From positions 1 through 7,171 of the forward strand of contig CAUHBX010000044.1 of assembly GCA_959604475.1 (NCBI GenBank): a stretch of DNA of 7,171 bases, written 5' to 3'. Below are positions 1 through 5,848 of the stretch, one piece after another. The stretch comes from an uncultured Eubacteriales bacterium (lineage in GTDB: Bacteria > Bacillota > Clostridia > Lachnospirales > Anaerotignaceae). Numbering within the stretch: position 1 is the stretch's first letter; every line of letters starts with the position of its first letter. The notes under the pieces were generated by a model that was not told the origin of the DNA, made no database searches, and saw only the letters and a list, made by a program, of their open reading frames with translations. The position numbers were made by a program, and so were the translations under genes.

Positions 1-374
1 AATATGTGCTTATCAACATATGCGGTGACGCTAACCTTGGACTGCTTGAAGCCGGAGAAGCTGCAAGCCTTATTTCTGAGGCCATAGACCCTGATGCAGA
101 AATTATATTTGGTACAACCCTTAATGAGGAGCTTGACGATAAGGTTATTGTTACCGTTATTGCAACAGGCCTTGATGCCAACGGAATTGTTAATGAGGAG
201 CTTGCTAAAAAATCTGATGAAAAACCTGAAGCTAAGGCTGCAGAGGAGAAAGCGGCGGACCATGAAGAAAGACCAGCCAGCCAGCCTGACGTTGTTTCTT
301 ATATTGACAATGACGGAGAAAAGGTTGACCTTGATATTGAAATTCCAAGCTTCCTTAGAAGAAAGAAAATGTAA
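1..374 (+). CDS. ftsZ: Cell division protein FtsZ, C-terminal fragment (5' end outside window)
   Basis: FtsZ is the tubulin-like GTPase that polymerises into the cytoplasmic division ring. Only the last 123 or so codons are visible, read in the frame that starts at base 3. The GTP-binding half and the T7 loop lie upstream of the window. The visible part begins in the C-terminal domain with VLINICGDANLGLLEAGEAA, close to the usual FtsZ segment LINI..G..LGLLE.NEAA. It continues through PDAEIIFGTTLNEEL and VIVTVIATGLD, matching the strands that end the globular fold. A charged Glu/Lys/Ala-rich linker of about 50 residues follows. The protein ends with DIEIPSFLRRKKM, the conserved C-terminal peptide that binds partners such as FtsA, SepF and ZapA-network proteins. 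Stop TAA is at 372-374. The GTG at base 6 is an internal valine codon, not a start. The product name is near certain; the full length is unknown. Confidence 0.95.
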   Translation, partial: YVLINICGDANLGLLEAGEAASLISEAIDPDAEIIFGTTLNEELDDKVIVTVIATGLDANGIVNEELAKKSDEKPEAKAAEEKAADHEERPASQPDVVSYIDNDGEKVDLDIEIPSFLRRKKM

Positions 375-401
375 TAAATTGTATAAAATGACATCTATTT
401 T

Positions 402-440
402 AGCTGCTCTTGATGGTTTTAAGAGCAGCTTATTTTATAA
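402..440 (+). terminator. Hairpin terminator after ftsZ
   Basis: AGCTGCTCTT at 402-411 is a perfect inverted repeat of AAGAGCAGCT at 421-430, with a 9-base spacer that can pair a little further (G412-T420, A413-T419). The T-rich stretch TATTTTATAA follows directly. It lies 27 bases after the ftsZ stop, which is the expected place for an intrinsic terminator. The T tract is interrupted by A residues, so termination may be partial. The tail runs straight into the Shine-Dalgarno sequence of the next gene, so that gene may be expressed by read-through. I see no separate promoter for it. Confidence 0.7.
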
Positions 441-452
441 GGAGGGATAAGC

Positions 453-1361
453 ATGAAATATTTAATTATTGGTACCGGGGGCACAGGAGCCGCCATTGGG
501 GCATTTCTTGCGGCAGATGGTAATGATGTATCTTTTGTAGCCAGAGGGGCTCACCTAACTGCAATGGCTGAAAATGGACTGATGCTTGATTCAGGCATAA
601 AGGGAAAGCTTAAGCTTGAAAATGTCAGGGCATTTCTAGGTAAAGACATCAAAGAAAAGTATGACGTTATTTTTGTATGCGTTAAAAGCTATTCCCTAGA
701 AGAAATCGTACCTGTAATAAAGGCAGGATTACATAAAGATACAATTGTTATCCCTGTGTTGAATATGTTCAAAACAGGTGAAAAATTAAAAGGATATATT
801 CCGGAAGGAAAATTTCTTGAGGGCTGCATATATATAAGCGCCTATATAGACGGACCGGGAAAAATTGTTCAGGCTGGAGATACATTTAAAATATTCTTTG
901 GAAACCCCTATAATGAAGATATAAAAGAAGGAATTATGGAGCAGGTTGAGTCAGATTTAAAATCAGCCGGTATATTATCCGGTATATCGGACGACATTCT
1001 TAGGGATACATTTAAAAAGTTCTCATTTATATCTGCGTTTGCGGCTACTGGGGCATATTATGACGTGTCGGCCGGAGCCATCCACAGGGAAGGTGAAGAA
1101 AGAGAATTCTATAAATCCCTTGTAACCGAAATCATATCAATTGGTAAGGCAATGGGTGTAAATATGAGCCCCACTCTTTTTGAAGAGGATATTCAAACTA
1201 TGGATTCATTTGGAGACGATATAAAAACGTCGCTGCAGAGGGACCTGGAGGCGGGGAAAAATTCAGAGATAGATACGCTTATTTTTTCAGTTGTACGTCT
1301 TGGAAAACAGTATGGTGTGCCTACTCCCACATATGAAAAAGCGGCTTCAAAATTCTCTTAA
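453..1361 (+). CDS. Ketopantoate reductase (ApbA/PanE) family NADPH-dependent oxidoreductase
   Basis: This 302-residue protein matches the length of classical 2-dehydropantoate 2-reductase (about 303 residues), the cytoplasmic enzyme that reduces ketopantoate to pantoate for coenzyme A synthesis. It begins with a Rossmann dinucleotide loop, GTGGTG at residues 7-12, followed by a predicted NADPH-phosphate-contacting Arg31. VCVKSY (75-80, Lys78) and VLNMF (102-106, Asn104) match the conserved Lys and Asn of the cofactor domain. The helical C-terminal domain has a Lys-Phe (189-190) at the place of the catalytic lysine and a TSLQRDLEAGKNSEID block (259-274) with Ser260 and Glu272 where the family has its substrate Ser and Glu. 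By eye, the two asparagines that follow the catalytic lysine in E. coli PanE are replaced here (near Ile193 and Ala197). It could therefore be a paralogue with another 2-oxoacid substrate, and I give no symbol. AAGGAGG at 439-445 is 7 bases before the ATG. Neighbours are division genes, with no pantothenate genes in view. Confidence 0.85.
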   Translation: MKYLIIGTGGTGAAIGAFLAADGNDVSFVARGAHLTAMAENGLMLDSGIKGKLKLENVRAFLGKDIKEKYDVIFVCVKSYSLEEIVPVIKAGLHKDTIVIPVLNMFKTGEKLKGYIPEGKFLEGCIYISAYIDGPGKIVQAGDTFKIFFGNPYNEDIKEGIMEQVESDLKSAGILSGISDDILRDTFKKFSFISAFAATGAYYDVSAGAIHREGEEREFYKSLVTEIISIGKAMGVNMSPTLFEEDIQTMDSFGDDIKTSLQRDLEAGKNSEIDTLIFSVVRLGKQYGVPTPTYEKAASKFS

Positions 1362-1387
1362 TTTTCTTTAAGATTTGTAAAAACCTA

Positions 1388-1416
1388 TGGTGAAATTTAT
1401 TTTACTATGATATACT
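1388..1416 (+). promoter_or_regulatory. Candidate extended -10 promoter for zapA
   Basis: In the 93-base gap before zapA, TGATATACT (1408-1416) reads as an extended -10 element, with TATACT at 1411-1416 differing from TATAAT at one base. Seventeen bases upstream, TGGTGA (1388-1393) is only a weak -35 match (3 of 6), as is often seen with extended -10 promoters. Transcription would start near 1423, leaving a leader of about 30 bases. The surrounding bases are AT rich. This would drive zapA and possibly the genes after it. It is a reading by eye with no experimental support. Confidence 0.4.
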
Positions 1417-1454
1417 TGTTCTATTAATATGCGTAGTTTGAGGTGAACGGATAA

Positions 1455-1910
1455 ATGGCTGAAAAAAATCATGTACAGGTTATGATAGAAGGGAAGCTGA
1501 TGACCCTAGTCGGTACAGACAGTCCCGAATATATGAAAAAAGTAGCCGAGTACATAGAAGATAAAAATAAGGAAATCCGTTCCGGTGAGAATGGAAAAAG
1601 AATGAACGTGGCCATGGCCTCTATACTTACATCCATAAATGTTGCCGACGATTATTTTAAGGAAAAGGAAAAGAGGGATTCCCTTGAGGAGGAGCTAAAG
1701 CAGCTTAAGGAAAAACTCGCCGTATCTGAAAAGGAACTTGAGGAGGCACGGAAGGAAATAGAGCAGCTTAACCGTGATATTTATATTTTAAAGGATGATA
1801 TGAATATGCTTGCTGAGGAAAAGGCGCAGGTAGAGGACCAGCTTGATGAGTACTTTGTAGCCCTTGATGCCAGCAAAAATATAGCACATAAAAACAGAAA
1901 CAAGCAATGA
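1455..1910 (+). CDS. zapA: Cell division protein ZapA, long coiled-coil form
   Basis: ZapA binds FtsZ filaments in the cytoplasm, bundles them and stabilises the division ring. The N-terminal head (about residues 7-41) has the family pattern: VQVMIEGKLMTLVG, then SPEYMKKVAEYIEDKNKEI, which aligns with the V.I.G..Y.L.G..S.EY...VA.Y.D.KM.EI pattern of Gram-positive ZapA. A helix follows (49-68, MNVAMASILTSINVADDYF), which is typical of the dimerising segment. Residues 69-135 are a nearly uninterrupted Glu/Lys/Leu heptad-like coiled coil. At 151 residues it is far longer than B. subtilis ZapA (about 85) and longer than E. coli ZapA (about 109), because of the extended coiled coil. GAGGTGA at 1440-1446 is 8 bases before the ATG, which supports this start. 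It is separated from the ftsZ fragment by one unrelated gene. Confidence 0.9.
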   Translation: MAEKNHVQVMIEGKLMTLVGTDSPEYMKKVAEYIEDKNKEIRSGENGKRMNVAMASILTSINVADDYFKEKEKRDSLEEELKQLKEKLAVSEKELEEARKEIEQLNRDIYILKDDMNMLAEEKAQVEDQLDEYFVALDASKNIAHKNRNKQ

Positions 1911-1916
1911 GCATAC

Positions 1917-1979
1917 GGGCGGGGGTTAAGCATGCTCTCATAAGAGAATATTTTTATGAGAGGTGCGGTAATCCCGCCC
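1917..1979 (+). other. Long composite RNA hairpin in the zapA-U32 gap (possible attenuator, terminator or processing site)
   Basis: The 97-base gap between zapA and the U32 gene is dominated by one nested inverted repeat. The outer stem is GGGCGGG (1917-1923) with CCCGCCC (1973-1979). Short middle pairs follow: TTA 1926-1928 with TAA 1969-1971, and GCA 1930-1932 with TGC 1964-1966. The inner stem is the perfect 9 bp CTCTCATAA (1935-1943) with TTATGAGAG (1954-1962), closing a loop of about 10 bases. An AT-rich stretch with several T residues (1980-1993) comes next, then GGAGG at 1994-1998 for the U32 gene. The structure could terminate transcription partly, protect the zapA mRNA 3' end or attenuate the downstream genes. 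The tail is not a clean T run, so I do not call it a simple terminator. Confidence 0.6.
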
Positions 1980-2007
1980 TATTTAAATATTTTGGAGGAA
2001 TAACTAT

Positions 2008-4428
2008 ATGTTAAAACCTGAACTTCTTTCACCCTGCGGCTCGCCGGAGTCATTGAAAGCCGCTGTTAATAACGGCGCGGACGCGGTATATCTCGGCGGC
2101 AAAAGCTTTAGTGCCAGACGTTCTGCCGGAAACTTCACAACAGAAGAAATTAAAGAAGCATGTGATTACTGTCATGTACGCGGTGTTAAGGTATATGTTA
2201 CGGTGAATACTTTGTATAAGGATTCAGAGCTTAAAAAGTTTATTGGTTTTGTTAAGGAACTTTATGTTGCCGGTGTGGACGCCCTCATCGTGCAGGACAC
2301 GGGTGCGGCAAATTTGATAAAAAGGTCGTTCCCGGATATAAAATTAAACGCGAGCACACAGCTTACGGCCAATACTGCGGATGATGTTAATTTTCTGTAT
2401 AAAAACGGATTTGATAAGGTAATACTCAGCCGTGAGCTTTCAATAGAAGAAATCAAAAATATAAGAGGGAATACTGAAGCCGAAATAGAGTGCTTTGTAC
2501 ATGGAGCTCTCTGCGTATCCTATTCAGGGCAATGCATAATGAGCAGTATACTGGGCGGAAGAAGCGGAAACAGAGGATGCTGCGCTCAAACCTGCAGGCT
2601 TCCTTATGAACTTTATAAGGACTGTGATAAGGTTTCAGAAGGGTATCTGATGAGCCCTAAGGATATAGAAACCCTGGAGATACTTCCTCAGCTTATTGAG
2701 GCTGGAATTAACTCGTTTAAAATAGAAGGAAGAATGAAAAATCCAGAGTATGTGGCAGGAGTAACAGCCATATACAGAAAATATATAGACATGTATTTTA
2801 ACGAGCCATTGAACTATAGGGTTGATAAAGACGATATAAAGGTATTGCTTCAGCTTTTTAACAGAGGTGGTTTTACAAATGGATATTTTACCACTCCGGC
2901 AGGCAGCGACATGATGAGTGTTGAAAGACCTAAGGCATGGGGGCTTAAGACGGGTATTGTAGACGTATATGATTCCAGATATGGCAGAGCGTCAATACGT
3001 ACAAGGGAACCTCTTGTTCCCGGAGACGGAATAGAAGTATGGACAAAGCAGGAGCCCCATGCGGGATGCGGAATATCCAAACCATCAAGAGCGGGACAGG
3101 TTATAAGTGTTATGATAAAGGGAGATATTGCAAAAAATGATGTAGTGTATAAGACTTATGATAAATCACTTATGGACGATATGAAAAAGTCCTACGAAAA
3201 AGATACAAAGAAAACTGAAATATTTGGCAAGCTCATAGCAAAAGAAGATACTCCTCTGCAGTTAAAGCTCTGGCTTGATAAAGGGGTAAGTATATCAACA
3301 GACGGTCCTGTACCAACTAAGGCCGAAAGGCGGCCAATTAGTGAGGATATTATTATAAAACAGATTAGTAAAATGGGCTCGACACCTTTTGAACTTAAAA
3401 AACTGGATGTTGAACTGGATGACGGAATATATATTGACATAAAAGCGTTAAATGAGCTTAGAAGGTCTGCATGTGAAGCTTTGGCGGAAAAACTTATAAC
3501 CAAAAGCAGACATAGTGAACCTGATTTTATAGCGTTCCCTGAAACGAGTGTCAGCGGAGTTAAAATGAATAAAAAGCTGAATGTAAAGGTAAGGGATAGA
3601 GGACAACTGAATGCAGCAATTGCATGCGTGTCTGTAAATACGGTCTATTATGAAATATGTAAGGATTTTGAGGAGAATTTTGAGTATATAATAAATAAGG
3701 CTCATGATAAAGGCGTTAAATTATATGCTGCTTTCCCTAGAATCTACAGAGCAAATACACAAAAGCTTTACGGGGACTTTATTTCTAAGCTGTCAAATAG
3801 TATGATAGACGGGTTTCTTGTCACATCAGTGGGGCTGTTTGATATGGTAAAGAAATTTGGAAAGCCTGTTGCGCTTGATTATAACATGAATATTTTTAAC
3901 AATGAGGCAGTTGAATATTTTAGACATAGGGGTGCGGACAGAATAACTATGTCGGTAGAGCTTAATGTGAAGGAGCTAAATACCGCAGCTGATGATGAAT
4001 GTGAAACGGTGGTATATGGATATCTTCCGTTAATGACTACTGTACAGTGTCCTATTGGAAACTATGCAGGAGAAAAGACTGCGGGGATTTACTGCTCAGA
4101 AAGATATTCAGAAGCAAAATATGCGCTTAAAGACAGAAAGGATGTGGCTTTTCCTCTTCTGCCGGACTGCAGACAGTGCGTATGCCAGATACTTAACAGC
4201 AAGCCTTTATTTACGCTTAAATTTTTTGATGAAGTTTTGGAAAATCCTGCGGGATATGTGCGCCTGGATTTTACAAAGGAGACACCAGGTGAAACTGCAG
4301 ATATAATAAGAGCATATGCCGAAATGGTAAATGACCCGAAGCATCCTGGACAGGCCGCCACGGATATGCTTAACAAAATGTCAAAGAAGGCCACAACTAA
4401 GGGGCATTTCTTCCGAGGAGTTGAGTAA
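2008..4428 (+). CDS. U32 family peptidase-like protein with DUF3656, RlhA-like candidate RNA-hydroxylation enzyme
   Basis: This 806-residue cytoplasmic protein belongs to the U32 family. It begins with KPELLSPCGSPESLKAAV and GADAVYLGG, the usual opening of the U32 TIM-barrel. The family signature ECFVHGALCVSYSGQC lies at 161-176, followed by SGNRGCCAQTCRLPY (186-200). Cys169, Cys176, Cys191 or Cys192, and Cys196 are candidate iron-sulfur ligands, as shown for the U32 protein UbiU. FKIEGRMKNPEYVA (237-250) is also typical. Roughly residues 400-520 fit the DUF3656 region. The C-terminal part (about 520-740) looks like a second, degenerate U32 barrel with cysteines 681, 696, 721, 724 and 726. 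Founding members were called collagenases, but characterised bacterial relatives (RlhA, TrhP, UbiU/V) act in RNA or ubiquinone hydroxylation, so RNA modification is the more likely role. E. coli RlhA is about 650 residues, so this is a longer form. GGAGG at 1994-1998 is 9 bases before the ATG. The exact substrate is unknown. Confidence 0.88.
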   Translation: MLKPELLSPCGSPESLKAAVNNGADAVYLGGKSFSARRSAGNFTTEEIKEACDYCHVRGVKVYVTVNTLYKDSELKKFIGFVKELYVAGVDALIVQDTGAANLIKRSFPDIKLNASTQLTANTADDVNFLYKNGFDKVILSRELSIEEIKNIRGNTEAEIECFVHGALCVSYSGQCIMSSILGGRSGNRGCCAQTCRLPYELYKDCDKVSEGYLMSPKDIETLEILPQLIEAGINSFKIEGRMKNPEYVAGVTAIYRKYIDMYFNEPLNYRVDKDDIKVLLQLFNRGGFTNGYFTTPAGSDMMSVERPKAWGLKTGIVDVYDSRYGRASIRTREPLVPGDGIEVWTKQEPHAGCGISKPSRAGQVISVMIKGDIAKNDVVYKTYDKSLMDDMKKSYEKDTKKTEIFGKLIAKEDTPLQLKLWLDKGVSISTDGPVPTKAERRPISEDIIIKQISKMGSTPFELKKLDVELDDGIYIDIKALNELRRSACEALAEKLITKSRHSEPDFIAFPETSVSGVKMNKKLNVKVRDRGQLNAAIACVSVNTVYYEICKDFEENFEYIINKAHDKGVKLYAAFPRIYRANTQKLYGDFISKLSNSMIDGFLVTSVGLFDMVKKFGKPVALDYNMNIFNNEAVEYFRHRGADRITMSVELNVKELNTAADDECETVVYGYLPLMTTVQCPIGNYAGEKTAGIYCSERYSEAKYALKDRKDVAFPLLPDCRQCVCQILNSKPLFTLKFFDEVLENPAGYVRLDFTKETPGETADIIRAYAEMVNDPKHPGQAATDMLNKMSKKATTKGHFFRGVE

Positions 4429-4438
4429 TAGCTCAATG
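4415..4438 (+). promoter_or_regulatory. Structured ribosome-binding region coupling the U32 gene to the SEDS gene
   Basis: GAGGAG (4415-4420), inside the last U32 codons, is the only Shine-Dalgarno-like sequence near the SEDS gene, but it is 15 bases from the ATG at 4436, which is too far for normal use. The intervening bases form a small hairpin: TTGAG (4421-4425) pairs with CTCAA (4432-4436) around the loop TAATAG. The U32 stop codon TAA (4426-4428) lies in that loop. Folding would shorten the effective distance between the Shine-Dalgarno and the ATG, whose A is the last stem base. Alternatively, ribosomes finishing the U32 gene may reinitiate 7 bases downstream. Both suggest translation linked to the upstream gene. 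The stem is only 5 bp, with two G-C pairs, so its stability is uncertain. Confidence 0.45.
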
Positions 4439-5833
4439 TTTGATTTTTTAATTTTAATAAGCAGGTATTTATTTATTTTATATATAGGAATATTTGTTTT
4501 TTGGGGACTTGTATATGTAGTAGGCGAAAGAAAATGCAGCAATGAGAATTTGCCCAGAGCAATCTCAATACAGAAAATTGTGATAATTTTAATGCATATT
4601 ACTGCATATGCCATTTTGTGCTGGAATAAGGAAGACAAGAGCGTTGATTTGGCTGTCCTTGTTTCGGGTGCGGCTGCGCTTGTATACATATTTGTGTCAT
4701 CCTATTTACTTAAAAAAATATACCGACATGGTTGTCCGCTTATATGGAACTGCATGTATTTTCTTATGGACACCGGCCTCATAATGCTTCAGAGGCTTAA
4801 CCCTACTCTGGCTGGTAAGCAGCTTGTATGGATAACTGTAAGCACAGCGCTAATAATGCTAATTCCGCCTATGCTTAAGCTCATACCAAAGCTTGAGAAA
4901 TTTGAAGTATTTTATCTTATTCTGTCAGTAGCGCTCATACTCCTTCCTTTCATATTTGGTGATGAAAAGAATGGCTCGCTTAACTGGATTAAGATTAAAG
5001 GTATTGGTTTTCAGCCGTCAGAAATAGTAAAATTTATGTTTTTGCTTTATATAGCCTGTGTATTCAGAAAACCGCTTGACTTTAAACGGCTGTGCTATGT
5101 TACCGGATTTGCTGCTTTTATAGTTCTTTGCCTTGTTCTTCAGAAGGATTTAGGTGGAGCGCTTATATTCTTTGTTACATATATGCTGCTGTTATATATA
5201 ACGACAAGCAATTTTCTTCTTTTGCTTGCAGGATTTGGCGGAATGGGACTGGCTTCGCTCCTGGCCTATAAGCTTTTTGGACATGTAAGAGTTCGCGTAT
5301 CGACATGGATTGACCCGTGGAAGGATGCAGGCGATACAGGATACCAGATAACACAGTCTCTTTTTGCCATAACAACGTGGGGATTTTTGGGAAGCGGACT
5401 TACAAGGGGCATGCCCGGAAAGATACCGGTTGTTGAAAGGGATTTTATATTTTCAGCGGTTTGTGAGGAAATGGGAGCTGTCTTTGCGATGGGAATTGTA
5501 TGTATATATATGCTTTTGTTTTTAAGAGGTATGTTCATAGCTGTTAGGGCAAAAAGAAGATTTTACAGTATGCTTGCGGCAGGAATAGTAATTATGTTTT
5601 CATTCCAAACCTTCCTTATTATCGGCGGAGTTATAAAGCTTATACCGCTTACAGGTGTCACGCTTCCTTTTGTAAGCTATGGAGGAAGCTCTGTACTTGT
5701 CAGTGTAGGCCTAATGGGGCTGCTGCAGTGGGCAAACGGAACACCGGCCGAAAAGCTGAAAAAGGATGAAGAAGAGGAAGAGGAATTTGAAAGTAAGCTT
5801 TCTATATTTGAACGCTTTAGAAAAAAGGCGTAA
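4436..5833 (+). CDS. FtsW/RodA/SpoVE-family (SEDS) peptidoglycan glycosyltransferase
   Basis: SEDS proteins are multi-pass membrane enzymes that polymerise lipid II into glycan strands together with a class B PBP. From ATG 4436 the product has 465 residues. Family motifs are NWI...GFQPSEIVKF (183-200), QKDLGGAL (236-243), WIDPWKD with DTGYQITQSLFAI (291-312), GKIPVVERDFIFSAVCEEMG (328-347) and LPFVSYGGSS (410-419). Asp336 in the ERDF motif aligns with the essential aspartate of the family. The core starts only around residue 105. The first 100 residues add about three membrane segments (about 3-28, 45-63, 70-92), like the longer RodA-type proteins paired with PbpA. The C-terminus is cytoplasmic in character, with an acidic run DEEEEEE (444-450) and a basic end. 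A longer in-frame reading upstream to 4331 overlaps the U32 gene and was rejected. TTG 4421 abuts the Shine-Dalgarno and is less likely. FtsW versus RodA function cannot be decided from sequence. Confidence 0.92.
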   Translation: MFDFLILISRYLFILYIGIFVFWGLVYVVGERKCSNENLPRAISIQKIVIILMHITAYAILCWNKEDKSVDLAVLVSGAAALVYIFVSSYLLKKIYRHGCPLIWNCMYFLMDTGLIMLQRLNPTLAGKQLVWITVSTALIMLIPPMLKLIPKLEKFEVFYLILSVALILLPFIFGDEKNGSLNWIKIKGIGFQPSEIVKFMFLLYIACVFRKPLDFKRLCYVTGFAAFIVLCLVLQKDLGGALIFFVTYMLLLYITTSNFLLLLAGFGGMGLASLLAYKLFGHVRVRVSTWIDPWKDAGDTGYQITQSLFAITTWGFLGSGLTRGMPGKIPVVERDFIFSAVCEEMGAVFAMGIVCIYMLLFLRGMFIAVRAKRRFYSMLAAGIVIMFSFQTFLIIGGVIKLIPLTGVTLPFVSYGGSSVLVSVGLMGLLQWANGTPAEKLKKDEEEEEEFESKLSIFERFRKKA

Positions 5834-5848
5834 TAACGGAGTGATGGT

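Noticed and set aside
6..374. A complete small gene starting at the GTG of base 6
   Set aside because: The codon lies inside the conserved VLINI segment of FtsZ, and the frame is open to the left edge, so this is a truncated ftsZ.
94..450. Overlapping 118-codon forward reading frame
   Set aside because: It is the shifted frame of the ftsZ tail running through the terminator hairpin. It has no ribosome binding site and no recognisable protein features.
1375..1403. Alternative promoter TTGTAA (1375-1380) with TATTTT (1398-1403)
   Set aside because: The 17-base spacing is right, but the -10 is poor (4 of 6). The extended -10 TGATATACT slightly downstream is the better candidate.
3192..3503. 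Reverse-strand reading frames opposite the U32 gene, and others opposite the SEDS and PBP genes
   Set aside because: They are antisense shadows of strongly supported coding sequence, rich in Ser and Ile/Leu, with no domain or ribosome binding site.
4331..4435. N-terminal extension of the SEDS protein by 35 residues
   Set aside because: It would overlap the U32 coding end by almost 100 bases, is rich in Arg/Pro unlike a membrane N-terminus, and has no ribosome binding site. ATG 4436 gives a normal hydrophobic start.
5755..5795. Purine-rich GAA/GAG tract as a possible repeat
   Set aside because: It encodes the acidic C-terminal run of the SEDS protein, and the codons are mixed rather than a clean tandem repeat.
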